Shown: positions 55,885 to 64,000 of the stretch, in pieces
Position numbering within the stretch: position 1 is the stretch's first letter
Layout: every line of letters begins with the position of its first letter
From: Hufsiella ginkgonis
Lineage (GTDB): Bacteria > Bacteroidota > Bacteroidia > Sphingobacteriales > Sphingobacteriaceae
Assembly: GCF_009834915.1 (NCBI RefSeq)
Contig: NZ_WVHS01000003.1
Coordinates: 124,001-188,000, forward strand
DNA length: 64,000 bases
Direction: 5' to 3'
Translations under genes and position numbers: made by a program
Notes under the pieces: model-generated
Told to the model about the DNA's origin: nothing
The model's input: only the letters and a program-made list of their open reading frames with translations
Database searches by the model: none

Positions 55885-56283
55885 TTAATTCTTGCCTTTG
55901 TCTTTCAGCTTATCGCTGATCTTTTTACCGGCATCGTTGATCTTATCGCCGATCTTCTCTATTCCTTTGGCAACCTTATCATCGGCTTTATTGAGCTTAT
56001 CGCCGGTTTTCGACACCCACTTCGCCACAGAATCGGCGCGTGCGCCGGGGGAGGTGAGGATGGTATACACGGTATCCTTGCGGAAAACGATGGTACGGCC
56101 AGAATCGGGGTAATCCCAGATCTCGGTATTTTGAATGGTGTTACGCTGTTTGGGCTCACCAACAATGGCGGTAACGCCGGGCTTGCTCATGCCGATCTCT
56201 ACGGTAGCAAGTGTCTTAGGCGTTCTGCCGCAGGCCGACAGTAAAACGGGAAGCAGCAAGATGTAAAATGGAAGGGTTTTCAT
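55885..56283 (-). CDS. BamE/SmpA-like lipoprotein with charged C-terminal helix
   Basis: From the ATG at 56283 the 132-residue product has a lipoprotein signal ending LLSAC. The next segment (LATVEIGMSKPGVTAIVGEP, then TEIWDYPDSGRTIVFRKDTVY) has the pattern of the small SmpA/BamE beta domain, which often includes MSKxxVxxxxG-P. The last 50 residues are a repeated amphipathic Lys/Asp helix (KLNKADDKVAKGIEKIGDKI and similar), likely a coiled coil. Role in outer-membrane assembly or envelope binding is inferred from the fold. Confidence 0.8.
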   Translation of the reverse strand: MKTLPFYILLLPVLLSACGRTPKTLATVEIGMSKPGVTAIVGEPKQRNTIQNTEIWDYPDSGRTIVFRKDTVYTILTSPGARADSVAKWVSKTGDKLNKADDKVAKGIEKIGDKINDAGKKISDKLKDKGKN

Positions 56284-56333
56284 AGCGGTACGTAATCTGT
56301 TGAACAACAGCTGCCGTTACGATTTGTTCAAAA

Positions 56334-56363
56334 CAAAAAAGCTACCGTTGCCGGTAGCTTTTT
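56334..56363 (-). terminator. Intrinsic terminator of the LruC-protein gene
   Basis: AAAAGCTACCG (56337-56347) and CGGTAGCTTTT (56352-56362) form a stem with a 4-base loop. The minus strand continues into TTTTTTG. It lies 23 bases past the stop codon. Confidence 0.88.
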
Positions 56364-56385
56364 GAGAACGCTAACTTGATTTGTA

Positions 56386-58683
56386 TTAATATATGTTCGC
56401 GGTATTTCTATAACCGGTACCTGTGTTACTGTACCAGTCGGCATACGCCTTGGGAGTGGTGGTTGAAGAAACCCAATCATCCAGGCGAAGATAGGTGTTC
56501 ACGATATCTATGCCTTCTTTAGGATAAGAGAAGGTAGTAGTGGGGATATCGATCGCCCAGGGTAAGCCGGTGCTGGTTACGTAGTAACGTGAGTTGGCAG
56601 CGCTGGTGTTGTCATTGCCGGTACCGAACAATGTAGACGTACCTGCGAGTGTCGGCGCGGTAGGTGTATGTCCGGGCAAGTGTATTTCGTAAGCACGGCC
56701 GTAACCATTGGTACCATTCCAGATAAACGGATTATATTCCGTTTGTGGGAACGAATTTAGCACGACTGTATTGGATGGCAGGGTGAACTCTACGTTATAA
56801 GTCTTCACTGCTGAAGCAGGCTCGGTAGAGCGGGTGTTCCAGGTAGCCTGCTCATCACGCATGCTGTTGAACAGGATCACTACGGCGTTGGTTCTGCCCA
56901 CTTCAAGCGTTCCGCCGGTAAGCGTTCCAACCGCTGATCTCAACACAGGGAATTCGACACCGAATCCGTTAAGGAATTCACCTCCTGTGGCTCTCAGCGT
57001 GTATACTGCAGTGATCTTTCTCACTACGCTTTGTGCGCTGGCCCACAGTGTATAATTGTAGCTGATAACGACGTCGTTCATGTCATAGTCACCTTTTAAA
57101 GGCCATTTATCTTCAAAAGCCAGGGTGCCGGATTTTCCGGGAGTGCTGATCGCAATAGTCGGATCGGTAGGCGCTGCGTCTGAGCCATCAGCTACACCGT
57201 CGCCGTCTGTATCAACTACGGTTACGTTCCCAACCGGGTTACAGGTAGTTACCGGAATGGTGGTAGTACAGCTTTGACCTGCACCGTTGATAAATATAGA
57301 AGCAGTAAGCTGAACAGGATTACATACCTGTACCGTTCCGGAAAACTTAGGGCTATTTTGAACGGTCGTAGCAGAAGTAACCTTAACAAATGATGTGCTG
57401 CTTGATGTGGCACCGGTGATGGTCACGTTGTCCATCACGAGCGTAGCCGTATGCAGCATTGAAGCACCTGACATGGTAATACCTGCCTGGTTGATGTAAG
57501 AAGTACCATCTACCCGGATAAGCGCTCCATTTTGATTGATCATTGCTGAACCGGAGCTCTGTAAATAGTTTGTTTTAGTCCATAGGTAGCAGCTATTGGT
57601 GAATGGAGCATTCACTTCCAGGTTGCCGGAGATAATGATCTTACCGCTGTTAACAAATGAAGTGCCGCCCACTACCATTTTACCGGCGTTAACGTTGATA
57701 ACTCCGGTGCTGGTGTTGGTAATTGCCGAGCCGCTGTTTACGTCATAATTACCTGCCGATAAGTTAATCGTTCCCGAGTTAGTAAAGGTTGTACCGGTGG
57801 TTAACGTAGTCGAGTTGATGGTTCCTGAATTAGTAGCGGTACCGCTTGAAAGGGTTAAAGTGCCGCTTGAGTTGATAGTTCCTTCATTGATAAAAGGACC
57901 GCTCACAGAGAATGCACCGGTAGTTATCGTTCCATAATTATTAAAAGTGGCACCGTTATTTACCTGCAGGCTGGAGCCCACGATCACAGATGCAGTACTT
58001 TTAATAAGGAGCTTCGCGGTGCTGCTGCTCATGGTTACGTTAGAAAGTGTCACGTTTGTGCCGCTAACCAGAATCGTTCCGTTTACCGATGCAAAACCAA
58101 CGGTTATATTGCTACCGTTGATACACAAAACCTGGCCGCTATTTACACTAACATTGTTGGTGCTTGTTGTGATCGTAGTCGAACATGACGGCCAGCTCGT
58201 CGGTTCAGTAGAAACAGTTGCCTTCCCGGTGCTGCTGATAGCAGGATTGCTGTTTTTAGAAGAGACAACACCACTATTTTCGCCCATGGCCACATTGACC
58301 AACGCACTGGTAACAGGAACTTTTATCGCGTACTGAGAATTGTCAGGAGCTGTTTTCACCACGTATACTTCGGTGATCACATCAGCCAGATCAATTTTGT
58401 TTTTGAAAGGTGTGTTGGCATAAGCGACACCCCTGGACAAAAGAACGCCGCCAGTTCCCGGGTCAGCGTTATAAATAGAGATCACACTAGCCATGCCGTT
58501 AAAACGGGTGTCAGTCAGTGTGATATTAAATTGTACTTCGCGCGACATTTTCCAGGTAAACCCTGTTGGTACGACCAGGTTGTTAAAGCTGTTTTCTTCA
58601 ATGATTTCGGGACCGTTGTTCTTTTTACAGGATCCGAAAGCAACTACGGCAATGACCAGGAGTACCGCGTAAATTCTTTTCAT
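56386..58683 (-). CDS. LruC-domain surface lipoprotein with Ser/Thr/Asn-rich repeats
   Basis: The 765-residue product begins with a lipoprotein signal (MKRIYAVLLVIAVVAFGSC). Residues about 140-410 are Ser/Thr/Asn/Gly-rich and periodic, with repeated N(S/N)GTI elements such as TFTNSGTINLS and ATNSGTINSTTL, typical of a right-handed beta-helix. A calcium-binding thrombospondin-3-like repeat DTDGDGVADGSDAAPTDP follows. The C-terminal part (about 515-765) is an LruC domain, with FEDKWPLKGDYDMNDVVISY. These proteins are surface-exposed and may bind cells or matrix. The candidate promoter is at 58717. Confidence 0.9.
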   Translation of the reverse strand: MKRIYAVLLVIAVVAFGSCKKNNGPEIIEENSFNNLVVPTGFTWKMSREVQFNITLTDTRFNGMASVISIYNADPGTGGVLLSRGVAYANTPFKNKIDLADVITEVYVVKTAPDNSQYAIKVPVTSALVNVAMGENSGVVSSKNSNPAISSTGKATVSTEPTSWPSCSTTITTSTNNVSVNSGQVLCINGSNITVGFASVNGTILVSGTNVTLSNVTMSSSTAKLLIKSTASVIVGSSLQVNNGATFNNYGTITTGAFSVSGPFINEGTINSSGTLTLSSGTATNSGTINSTTLTTGTTFTNSGTINLSAGNYDVNSGSAITNTSTGVINVNAGKMVVGGTSFVNSGKIIISGNLEVNAPFTNSCYLWTKTNYLQSSGSAMINQNGALIRVDGTSYINQAGITMSGASMLHTATLVMDNVTITGATSSSTSFVKVTSATTVQNSPKFSGTVQVCNPVQLTASIFINGAGQSCTTTIPVTTCNPVGNVTVVDTDGDGVADGSDAAPTDPTIAISTPGKSGTLAFEDKWPLKGDYDMNDVVISYNYTLWASAQSVVRKITAVYTLRATGGEFLNGFGVEFPVLRSAVGTLTGGTLEVGRTNAVVILFNSMRDEQATWNTRSTEPASAVKTYNVEFTLPSNTVVLNSFPQTEYNPFIWNGTNGYGRAYEIHLPGHTPTAPTLAGTSTLFGTGNDNTSAANSRYYVTSTGLPWAIDIPTTTFSYPKEGIDIVNTYLRLDDWVSSTTTPKAYADWYSNTGTGYRNTANIY

Positions 58684-58716
58684 AATAGTAATAGTTAATG
58701 GGAACATAATTATATA

Positions 58717-58724
58717 CAAATCTA
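58717..58724 (-). promoter_or_regulatory. Candidate promoter for the LruC-protein gene
   Basis: The minus strand reads TAGATTTG, fitting TAnnTTTG, 33 bases before the chosen ATG. The gap 58725-58899 shows no other feature. Confidence 0.45.
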
Positions 58725-58899
58725 TTCATTCAATTCAACTTGTATGCCAATCGTTACAATGTGCCTTATTTACGTAAAAAGGCGCTATTAGATTTATAGA
58801 ATGGGGAATTTGTTGCCGGATGATCTAAAAAGAGGCCTGGAAAGTGGGGAAAATGGTGGAACACTTTGGGAAAGGGGGTAAACGATAACGAATCATAAC

Positions 58900-60480
58900 T
58901 TAGCTAAACTCGGAAGTTTTATGGAATTCCACTTCCGGGAAATCGCGTTTTGCCAGGTTCAGCGCCCAGTCGTTATCGGCCAGGAACACCGGGTTACCTT
59001 CTTTGTCGTAGCCTATATTTGCCGCGCGGCGCTGCATGATCTCCTGGAGATTTTTTTTATCCTTCGCCGTTATCCAGCTGGACCTTTTAAAGGTAAGCAT
59101 GCGGAACCCGCATTTGGCGCCATATTCATGTTCGAGGCGGAAGCTGATCACCTCGAACTGGAGCTCACCCACCGTACCGATGATCTTGCGGTTACCTGGC
59201 TGCTGGATGAACAGCTGCGCCACACCCTCTTCGGTGAGCTGCTGGATGCCTTTTTCGAGCTGCTTGGTCTTTAACGGATCACGGTTTTCTACTTCTTTAA
59301 AGATCTCCGGCGAAAAGCTGGGGATGCCCTTAAACTGGAGTTGTTCGCCTTCGGTGAGGGTATCGCCGATCTTGAAGTTGCCGCTGTCATACAATCCTAC
59401 CACGTCACCGGGCCAGGCCTCTTCTACCAGGCTCTTTTCGTTGGCCATAAAGTCCATCGGGTTCGAGAACTTCAGTTTTTTATTCAGGCGGGTGTGGTAG
59501 AAGAACTTGTTGCGCTCGAACTTGCCCGAACAGATACGCAGGAACGCGATGCGGTCGCGATGGTTGGGGTCGAGGTTAGCATGGATCTTAAACACGAAGC
59601 CGGTAAAGGCCTTGTCGTTGGCGAGCACCACGCGCTGCTCCGCCTCACGGCTCCTGGGGCTGGGGGCCACATCTATAAAGGTATCCAGCAGTTCCCGGAT
59701 CCCGAAATTGTTAATAGCGCTGCCGAAGAACACTGGAGCCAGCAGGCCCTCGAGATACATCTCTTTATCCAGCTGACCATAGATGCCATCAGTAAGCTCG
59801 AGGTCGTCCTTTAGTTTGCCAAGCTCTTTGGGCTGGAGAAATTCTTTCAGCAGCTCGTCGCTAAGGTCGTTTACTTTGATCACCGGTTCGGTCACTTTCG
59901 ACTTATCAGGCTCGAACAGGTTAAGCTGGTTGTCATAAATATTGTATACGCCTTTAAAGGTATGACCCTGGCCGATCGGCCAGGAGAGCGGGCACACGCT
60001 GATGGCCAGTTTGGACTCGATCTCGTCGAGCAGGTCGAAGGAATCTTTGCCCTCCCGGTCCATTTTGTTGATGAAAACGATCACCGGGGTATTGCGCATG
60101 CGGCAAACCTCCATCAGTTTCTCGGTTTGCTCTTCGACGCCCTTCACGCTGTCGACCACCAGGATCACGCTGTCAACGGCCGACAGGGTGCGGTAGGTGT
60201 CTTCCGCAAAGTCCTTGTGGCCGGGTGTATCGAGGATGTTTATACGCTTGCCTTTATATTCAAATCCCATCACGGAGGTGGCTACGGAAATCCCGCGCTG
60301 TTTCTCTATTTCCATGAAATCGGAGGTGTTGCTCTGGTTCGCTTTGTTGCGCTTTACGGCACCGGCGGTATTAATGGCGCCGCCGAACAACAGGAATTTT
60401 TCGGTCAGGGTAGTTTTTCCGGCATCGGGGTGACTGATGATGGCGAAAGTTTTTCTTTTTTCTATTTCAGGATTTACCAT
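58900..60480 (-). CDS. prfC: Peptide chain release factor 3
   Basis: The 526-residue GTPase recycles RF1 and RF2 from the ribosome. G motifs are visible: [19 protein letters not shown] (P-loop, about 17-24), [10 protein letters not shown] (switch I), [15 protein letters not shown] (switch II), [12 protein letters not shown] (NKxD) and [20 protein letters not shown] core. The C-terminal domains include [20 protein letters not shown], which is characteristic of RF3. Length fits the family. The promoter just upstream leaves a very short leader. Confidence 0.98.
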   Translation of the reverse strand: MVNPEIEKRKTFAIISHPDAGKTTLTEKFLLFGGAINTAGAVKRNKANQSNTSDFMEIEKQRGISVATSVMGFEYKGKRINILDTPGHKDFAEDTYRTLSAVDSVILVVDSVKGVEEQTEKLMEVCRMRNTPVIVFINKMDREGKDSFDLLDEIESKLAISVCPLSWPIGQGHTFKGVYNIYDNQLNLFEPDKSKVTEPVIKVNDLSDELLKEFLQPKELGKLKDDLELTDGIYGQLDKEMYLEGLLAPVFFGSAINNFGIRELLDTFIDVAPSPRSREAEQRVVLANDKAFTGFVFKIHANLDPNHRDRIAFLRICSGKFERNKFFYHTRLNKKLKFSNPMDFMANEKSLVEEAWPGDVVGLYDSGNFKIGDTLTEGEQLQFKGIPSFSPEIFKEVENRDPLKTKQLEKGIQQLTEEGVAQLFIQQPGNRKIIGTVGELQFEVISFRLEHEYGAKCGFRMLTFKRSSWITAKDKKNLQEIMQRRAANIGYDKEGNPVFLADNDWALNLAKRDFPEVEFHKTSEFS

Positions 60481-60496
60481 AATTTCTTTCAGCCTG

Positions 60497-60526
60497 CAAA
60501 GGTAGTGATTGTAGGATTAGGATCAA
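60497..60526 (-). promoter_or_regulatory. prfC promoter
   Basis: On the minus strand a -33 TTG (60524-60526) is followed after 19 bases by TACCTTTG (60497-60504). The start site would lie about 10 bases before the prfC ATG, giving a very short leader. Confidence 0.65.
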
Positions 60527-60665
60527 GGTAAACCGGTGAGGTGGTTACAGGAATGGAAAACAGCTTAAGAGCCTGCGTTTTTTTCGGCCTATTTTTAATT
60601 AATTTCGTCACAATGCCAACAACGGCAAATGTTAATCGTTATTTCCGCAAAGTCCCTGGAAATAT

Positions 60666-61268
60666 ATGCATAAGCAAACAGCAAGAGCGACCTCCTGCCT
60701 CGCCGTTACCCTGGCAGCGTTAGCCATTTTTTCCTGTACCGGCGGAAAAACCAGCCATGGTGCGAAGCCAGATTCTACAGCAACGGCGTCGGCCCGCCCG
60801 GTGCCGGCAGATACCGGCGCCGTATTATTAACGCAAACCGCCGATCACCTTTTTAGCAGCGCCAAAACGCCGGACCACTTTGAGCTTACCGTTACCGGCG
60901 CGTCCCTGGTAAAAGGAACCGCTACCCTTAAGATTACCAACGGCAGCGGCGATGTCATTTATTCACAAAAATTCCCGGCATCGTACCTGATGGGTATGCC
61001 GGTAGACGAAACTGCGGCGCAGCGTCCGCAGGAAGAGTTAATCACGTCCCGGGCCAAAGAGTTCTTCGCGGAAGCCAATTTCGGTAAACCCGCGATCGGT
61101 GCCGGGGAACGGTTTGACGGACAACATGCTAATAAAGCCAATTGGGACGAAATTCAGTCAAACCCCGGACTAGTTGGGTTTACTTATCCAACGGGTATAG
61201 AGAACAACAGCTCTATCGCCTGGTCGGCGAAACAGGGTAAGGTGGTGGTTTACTTTAGCTGCTGTTAG
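60666..61268 (+). CDS. Hypothetical lipoprotein of 200 residues
   Basis: No family is recognised. A lipoprotein signal ends in AALAIFSC. A Ser/Thr/Ala-rich linker is followed by a mixed alpha/beta domain: HFELTVTGASLVKGTATLKI, GDVIYSQKFPASYLMG and a conserved-looking SIAWSAKQGKVVVYFSCC terminus, where two cysteines are the last residues. It faces away from prfC and converges on the polyprenyl synthase gene, with 7 bases between the ends. Confidence 0.85.
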   Translation: MHKQTARATSCLAVTLAALAIFSCTGGKTSHGAKPDSTATASARPVPADTGAVLLTQTADHLFSSAKTPDHFELTVTGASLVKGTATLKITNGSGDVIYSQKFPASYLMGMPVDETAAQRPQEELITSRAKEFFAEANFGKPAIGAGERFDGQHANKANWDEIQSNPGLVGFTYPTGIENNSSIAWSAKQGKVVVYFSCC

Positions 61269-61275
61269 GAGTCCG

Positions 61276-62250
61276 TTAATTTTCCCGCACCAGCAATTGC
61301 TCGGCAAATTCGCGCAATAGCTTTTTCCGTTCTGCCGGCACCGGGATCGCTTCCAGTTGCTGCAACGCGTGTTCGGCATGGTCGTTCATCTCCGCTTCTG
61401 CCAGGGTCCTGATACCAAGCCTGTCGAAAACAGCGGTAACCGCGCGGACCTTTTCAGAGGGGCCGGCATCACTCTCATTAAACCAGTAGTTTAATTCTTC
61501 CTCGTCCAGGCCTTCAGCCAGCTCACGCGATTTAAGTAAAAGCCAGGTTTTCTTGTTCGCGATAATATCGCCGCCGGTTTGTTTGCCGAACTTTTCGGGA
61601 TCCCCGTAAACATCCAGGATATCATCCTGGAGCTGGAAGGCGATGCCGAGGCTTTCGCCGAATTTGTAGAGTTTACCGGCATCGTCAGCGGCTGCGCCAC
61701 CCAGCAGCGCACCTATCCGGAGACTGGCGGCAAGAAGCACCGCGGTTTTAAGCCGGATCATCTCCAGGTATTCCGGGATGGTGATCCCGTCTTCCTGTTC
61801 AAAGTTCATGTCGATCTGCTGGCCACGGCAAACACCTGCGGCGGTTTCGTTAAAGACGTCGAGCACCTGGCGCAGTACCTGGTCTTCGGTGTTCATCATC
61901 AGCCGGTAGGCTTCTACCAGCATCACGTCACCTGAAAGGATCGCTACATTTTCGTTCCACTTTGCATGAACGGTGGGCTTGCCGCGACGTAGCGGGGCTT
62001 TATCCATAATATCGTCGTGCACCAGCGTAAAGTTATGGAACAGCTCTATCGCGACGGCCGGCTCCAGGGCCTTTAATACGCTTCCGCTAAAAAGGTCGGT
62101 TGCCATCAGGAGCAATACGGGACGCAGGCGTTTGCCGCCGAGCGACATGATGTAGTTGATCGGGTCGTAAAGTTCCGCAGGTTCGCCCTTAAAGGTCTTG
62201 CCCGCGATGGCCTGGTTAACCAGCTGCTGCAGGTGCTGTATTTGATGCAT
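61276..62250 (-). CDS. Polyprenyl (isoprenoid) diphosphate synthase
   Basis: The 324-residue enzyme adds isopentenyl units to an allylic diphosphate. Both aspartate-rich motifs are present: LVHDDIMDKAPLRRGKPTVH (first, about 82-88) and AFQLQDDILDVYGDPEKFG (second, about 210). The GGKRLRPVLLLMA segment is the substrate-binding region. Chain length cannot be read reliably; residues before the first motif (FHNFT) resemble short-to-medium chain enzymes. It is 31 bases after the RNase R gene, so they may share a transcript. Confidence 0.93.
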   Translation of the reverse strand: MHQIQHLQQLVNQAIAGKTFKGEPAELYDPINYIMSLGGKRLRPVLLLMATDLFSGSVLKALEPAVAIELFHNFTLVHDDIMDKAPLRRGKPTVHAKWNENVAILSGDVMLVEAYRLMMNTEDQVLRQVLDVFNETAAGVCRGQQIDMNFEQEDGITIPEYLEMIRLKTAVLLAASLRIGALLGGAAADDAGKLYKFGESLGIAFQLQDDILDVYGDPEKFGKQTGGDIIANKKTWLLLKSRELAEGLDEEELNYWFNESDAGPSEKVRAVTAVFDRLGIRTLAEAEMNDHAEHALQQLEAIPVPAERKKLLREFAEQLLVREN

Positions 62251-62281
62251 GGGTTCTAGTTCAATATAATATCTTGTTCAG

Positions 62282-64000
62282 TTATTGGTTCACCAGCGTG
62301 AAATCGATCATTCTTTTGCCCAGGTCCACTTTTTTTACCAGGATCTTAACGGTGTCGCCTAACTGGTACTTCTTCTTTTTGCGCTGCCCGATAATGCAAT
62401 AATTCTTTTCATCGAGCACATAAAAATCGTCGGTAATATCGCGGAGCCGCACCATGCCTTCGCATTTATTTTCGATGATCTCTACATACATTCCCCATTC
62501 GGTAACGCCGGAGATGATCCCTTCAAACTGGGTCCCGATGTTATTTTCCAGGTATTCGGCCTGTTTGTATTTAACGGAAGCGCGTTCCGCGTCGGCGGCC
62601 TTCTTCTCCATCTGCGAGGAATGCTCGCTCATTTTCTCGTACGTAGTTTCGTCTACGGATTTTCCATCGGCCAGATAACGTTCGAGCAGCCGGTGTACCA
62701 TTACATCGGGATACCGGCGGATGGGGGAGGTGAAGTGCGTGTAATAGTCGAACGCAAGCCCGTAGTGACTGGTCTTCTTGGTGGTATAAATGGCTTTGGC
62801 CATAGAGCGGATGGCCAGTTGGGTAAGTACGTTCTGTTCTTTTTTGCCTTCTACGTCTTCCAGCAGGTGGTTTAACGAACTGGCCACTTCGCGGTCTGAG
62901 CGGGTGTTGATCTTGTATCCGAATTTTGCGGCGAACTGGGCGAAGTTCAGCAGGGCGTCGGGTTTGGGTGCATCGTGTGCCCGGTACACGAACGTAAGCT
63001 TTTGTTTTCCTTTACCCTTTTTGGCAATAAACTCCGCCACCCGCCGATTGGCGAGCAGCATAAAATCCTCGATCAGCTTATGGGCATCCTTTCGCTCTTT
63101 TACGTATACGCCGACCGGCTTGCCGGCATGATCCAGTTTGAACTTTACTTCCGTGCTTTCGAAACTGATGGCCCCGTTTTTAAACTTGCGGTCGCGGAGC
63201 TTATAAGCCAGCGCATTTAACGTGAGGATCTCTTCGCTATACTCGCCGGTTCGCTGTTCGATCAGTTCCTGCGCGTCTTCGTAGGCAAAGCGTTTATCCG
63301 AATGGATGACGGTTTTGCCGAACCATTGGCCGATGATGTGCGCTTCCTCATCCATTTCAAATACCGCTGCAAAGCAAAGTTTGTCTTCATTGGGACGCAG
63401 GGAACATACACCGTTCGACAGGCGTTCGGGCAGCATCGGGATTACGCGGTCTACCAGGTATACCGAAGTACCCCGCTGAAAAGCTTCATCGTCCAACGGC
63501 GTTCCCGGCTTAACATAATGTGAAACATCCGCGATATGCACGCCGATCTCGTAGTTTCCATTGTCCAGTTTCTTATAGGAAATGGCATCGTCGAAATCCT
63601 TGGCATCCGCGGGGTCGATGGTAAACGTAAGGGTGTTCCTGAAATCGCGCCTGCGGGATATCTCCTGTTGCGATATTTCCTCAGGAATGGCATTCGCTTC
63701 GGATTCCACCTCTTTGGGAAATTCGAGGGGGAACCCAAAATCGGCGAGAATGGCGTTCATCTCGGTATTGTTCTCTCCCTGTTTCCCCAGGGCATGTTTG
63801 ATCTTCCCGATGGGATTTTTAGAACCTTCCGGCCAGTCGATGATATGGGCTACGGCTTTCTCGCCATCGAGGGCACCGTTCAGGTTTTCCCGGGGGATGA
63901 AAATGTCGTGCAGCATCTTCCGGTCATCGGGAATGAGGAATGCAAAGTGTTCCGATAGTTTAATGATACCGGTGAAGTCCATTTTCGCGCGGGTGATGAT
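62282..64000 (-). CDS. rnr: Ribonuclease R, C-terminal part (5' end outside window)
   Basis: The frame is open to the last base of the window, with six codons before the first methionine, so the N-terminal RNA-binding region is missing. The visible 572 residues include the cold-shock-like segment, then the RNB catalytic domain with TIDPADAKDFDDAISY (metal-binding aspartates), CSLRPNEDKLCFA and YTHFTSPIRRYPDVMVHRLL. The C-terminal S1 domain has FEGIISGVTEWGMYVEIIEN. RNase R degrades structured RNA 3' to 5'. The polyprenyl synthase follows closely downstream. Confidence 0.96.
   Translation of the reverse strand: MITRAKMDFTGIIKLSEHFAFLIPDDRKMLHDIFIPRENLNGALDGEKAVAHIIDWPEGSKNPIGKIKHALGKQGENNTEMNAILADFGFPLEFPKEVESEANAIPEEISQQEISRRRDFRNTLTFTIDPADAKDFDDAISYKKLDNGNYEIGVHIADVSHYVKPGTPLDDEAFQRGTSVYLVDRVIPMLPERLSNGVCSLRPNEDKLCFAAVFEMDEEAHIIGQWFGKTVIHSDKRFAYEDAQELIEQRTGEYSEEILTLNALAYKLRDRKFKNGAISFESTEVKFKLDHAGKPVGVYVKERKDAHKLIEDFMLLANRRVAEFIAKKGKGKQKLTFVYRAHDAPKPDALLNFAQFAAKFGYKINTRSDREVASSLNHLLEDVEGKKEQNVLTQLAIRSMAKAIYTTKKTSHYGLAFDYYTHFTSPIRRYPDVMVHRLLERYLADGKSVDETTYEKMSEHSSQMEKKAADAERASVKYKQAEYLENNIGTQFEGIISGVTEWGMYVEIIENKCEGMVRLRDITDDFYVLDEKNYCIIGQRKKKKYQLGDTVKILVKKVDLGKRMIDFTLVNQ

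Overview
The window looks like a chromosomal segment of a member of the Bacteroidota, most likely Sphingobacteriales or Chitinophagales. The evidence is a protein with a gliding-motility C-terminal (CHU_C) sorting domain, an LruC-domain surface protein, a sphingolipid biosynthesis cluster, M16/M14/alpha-2-macroglobulin envelope proteins typical of the phylum, a TonB-dependent receptor under a cobalamin riboswitch, and at least a dozen promoters that fit the Bacteroidota -7 consensus TAnnTTTG. Base composition is near 50% GC and even. I see no insertion sequence, prophage, CRISPR array or integration site. Genus cannot be assigned from sequence alone.

Layout. 1-6.4 kb: the end of an M16 protease gene, its catalytically dead partner, a small acidic ORF beside a gene broken by an amber codon, and a secreted CHU_C protein. 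6.5-12.8 kb: a DEAD-box helicase, OsmC protein, phosphoesterase, Cu/Zn superoxide dismutase lipoprotein, cell-wall amidase, SGNH hydrolase and ankyrin protein. 13.0-17.6 kb: an ftsK-lolA-small protein-metallohydrolase operon, then two tRNA-Leu genes and a terminator. 17.6-19.8 kb: an inverted-repeat element, a DUF2147 protein, a BNR-repeat protein and a small unknown gene.

19.8-27.2 kb is the most interesting region. Eight minus-strand genes appear to encode a complete route from serine and acyl-CoA to an inositol sphingolipid: serine palmitoyltransferase, a GNAT-like bacterial ceramide synthase and a CerR-like reductase (joined by 4-bp overlaps), then inositol-phosphate synthase, GtrA protein, CDP-alcohol phosphatidyltransferase, an FA2H/Scs7-type ceramide 2-hydroxylase and an Aur1-type inositol phosphorylceramide synthase. 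The predicted end product is 2-hydroxylated ceramide phosphoinositol.

27.6-46.5 kb: a giant alpha-2-macroglobulin lipoprotein, divergent guaA with almost no leader and an RsmB-like methyltransferase, a MarC protein, two APC amino-acid permeases around a K+-dependent-type membrane pyrophosphatase, a GH88/105 glycosidase, a Tat-exported Gfo/Idh/MocA protein and a beta-lactamase-fold serine hydrolase. 46.5-49.7 kb: a cobalamin riboswitch with a leader ORF, a BtuB-like receptor and a PP-loop ATPase. 49.7-64 kb: an M14 peptidase, a 68-residue orphan protein, a DUF3810 protein, an AraC regulator next to a DUF3445 protein, a BamE-like lipoprotein, the LruC protein, prfC, an unknown lipoprotein, a polyprenyl synthase and the truncated rnr gene.

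Several intergenic regions hold near-perfect inverted repeats (3.2, 17.7, 36.7 and 41.0 kb) that resemble dispersed palindromic elements. Intrinsic terminators are clear at 8.0, 17.6, 27.6, 36.8, 38.6, 52.9 and 56.3 kb.
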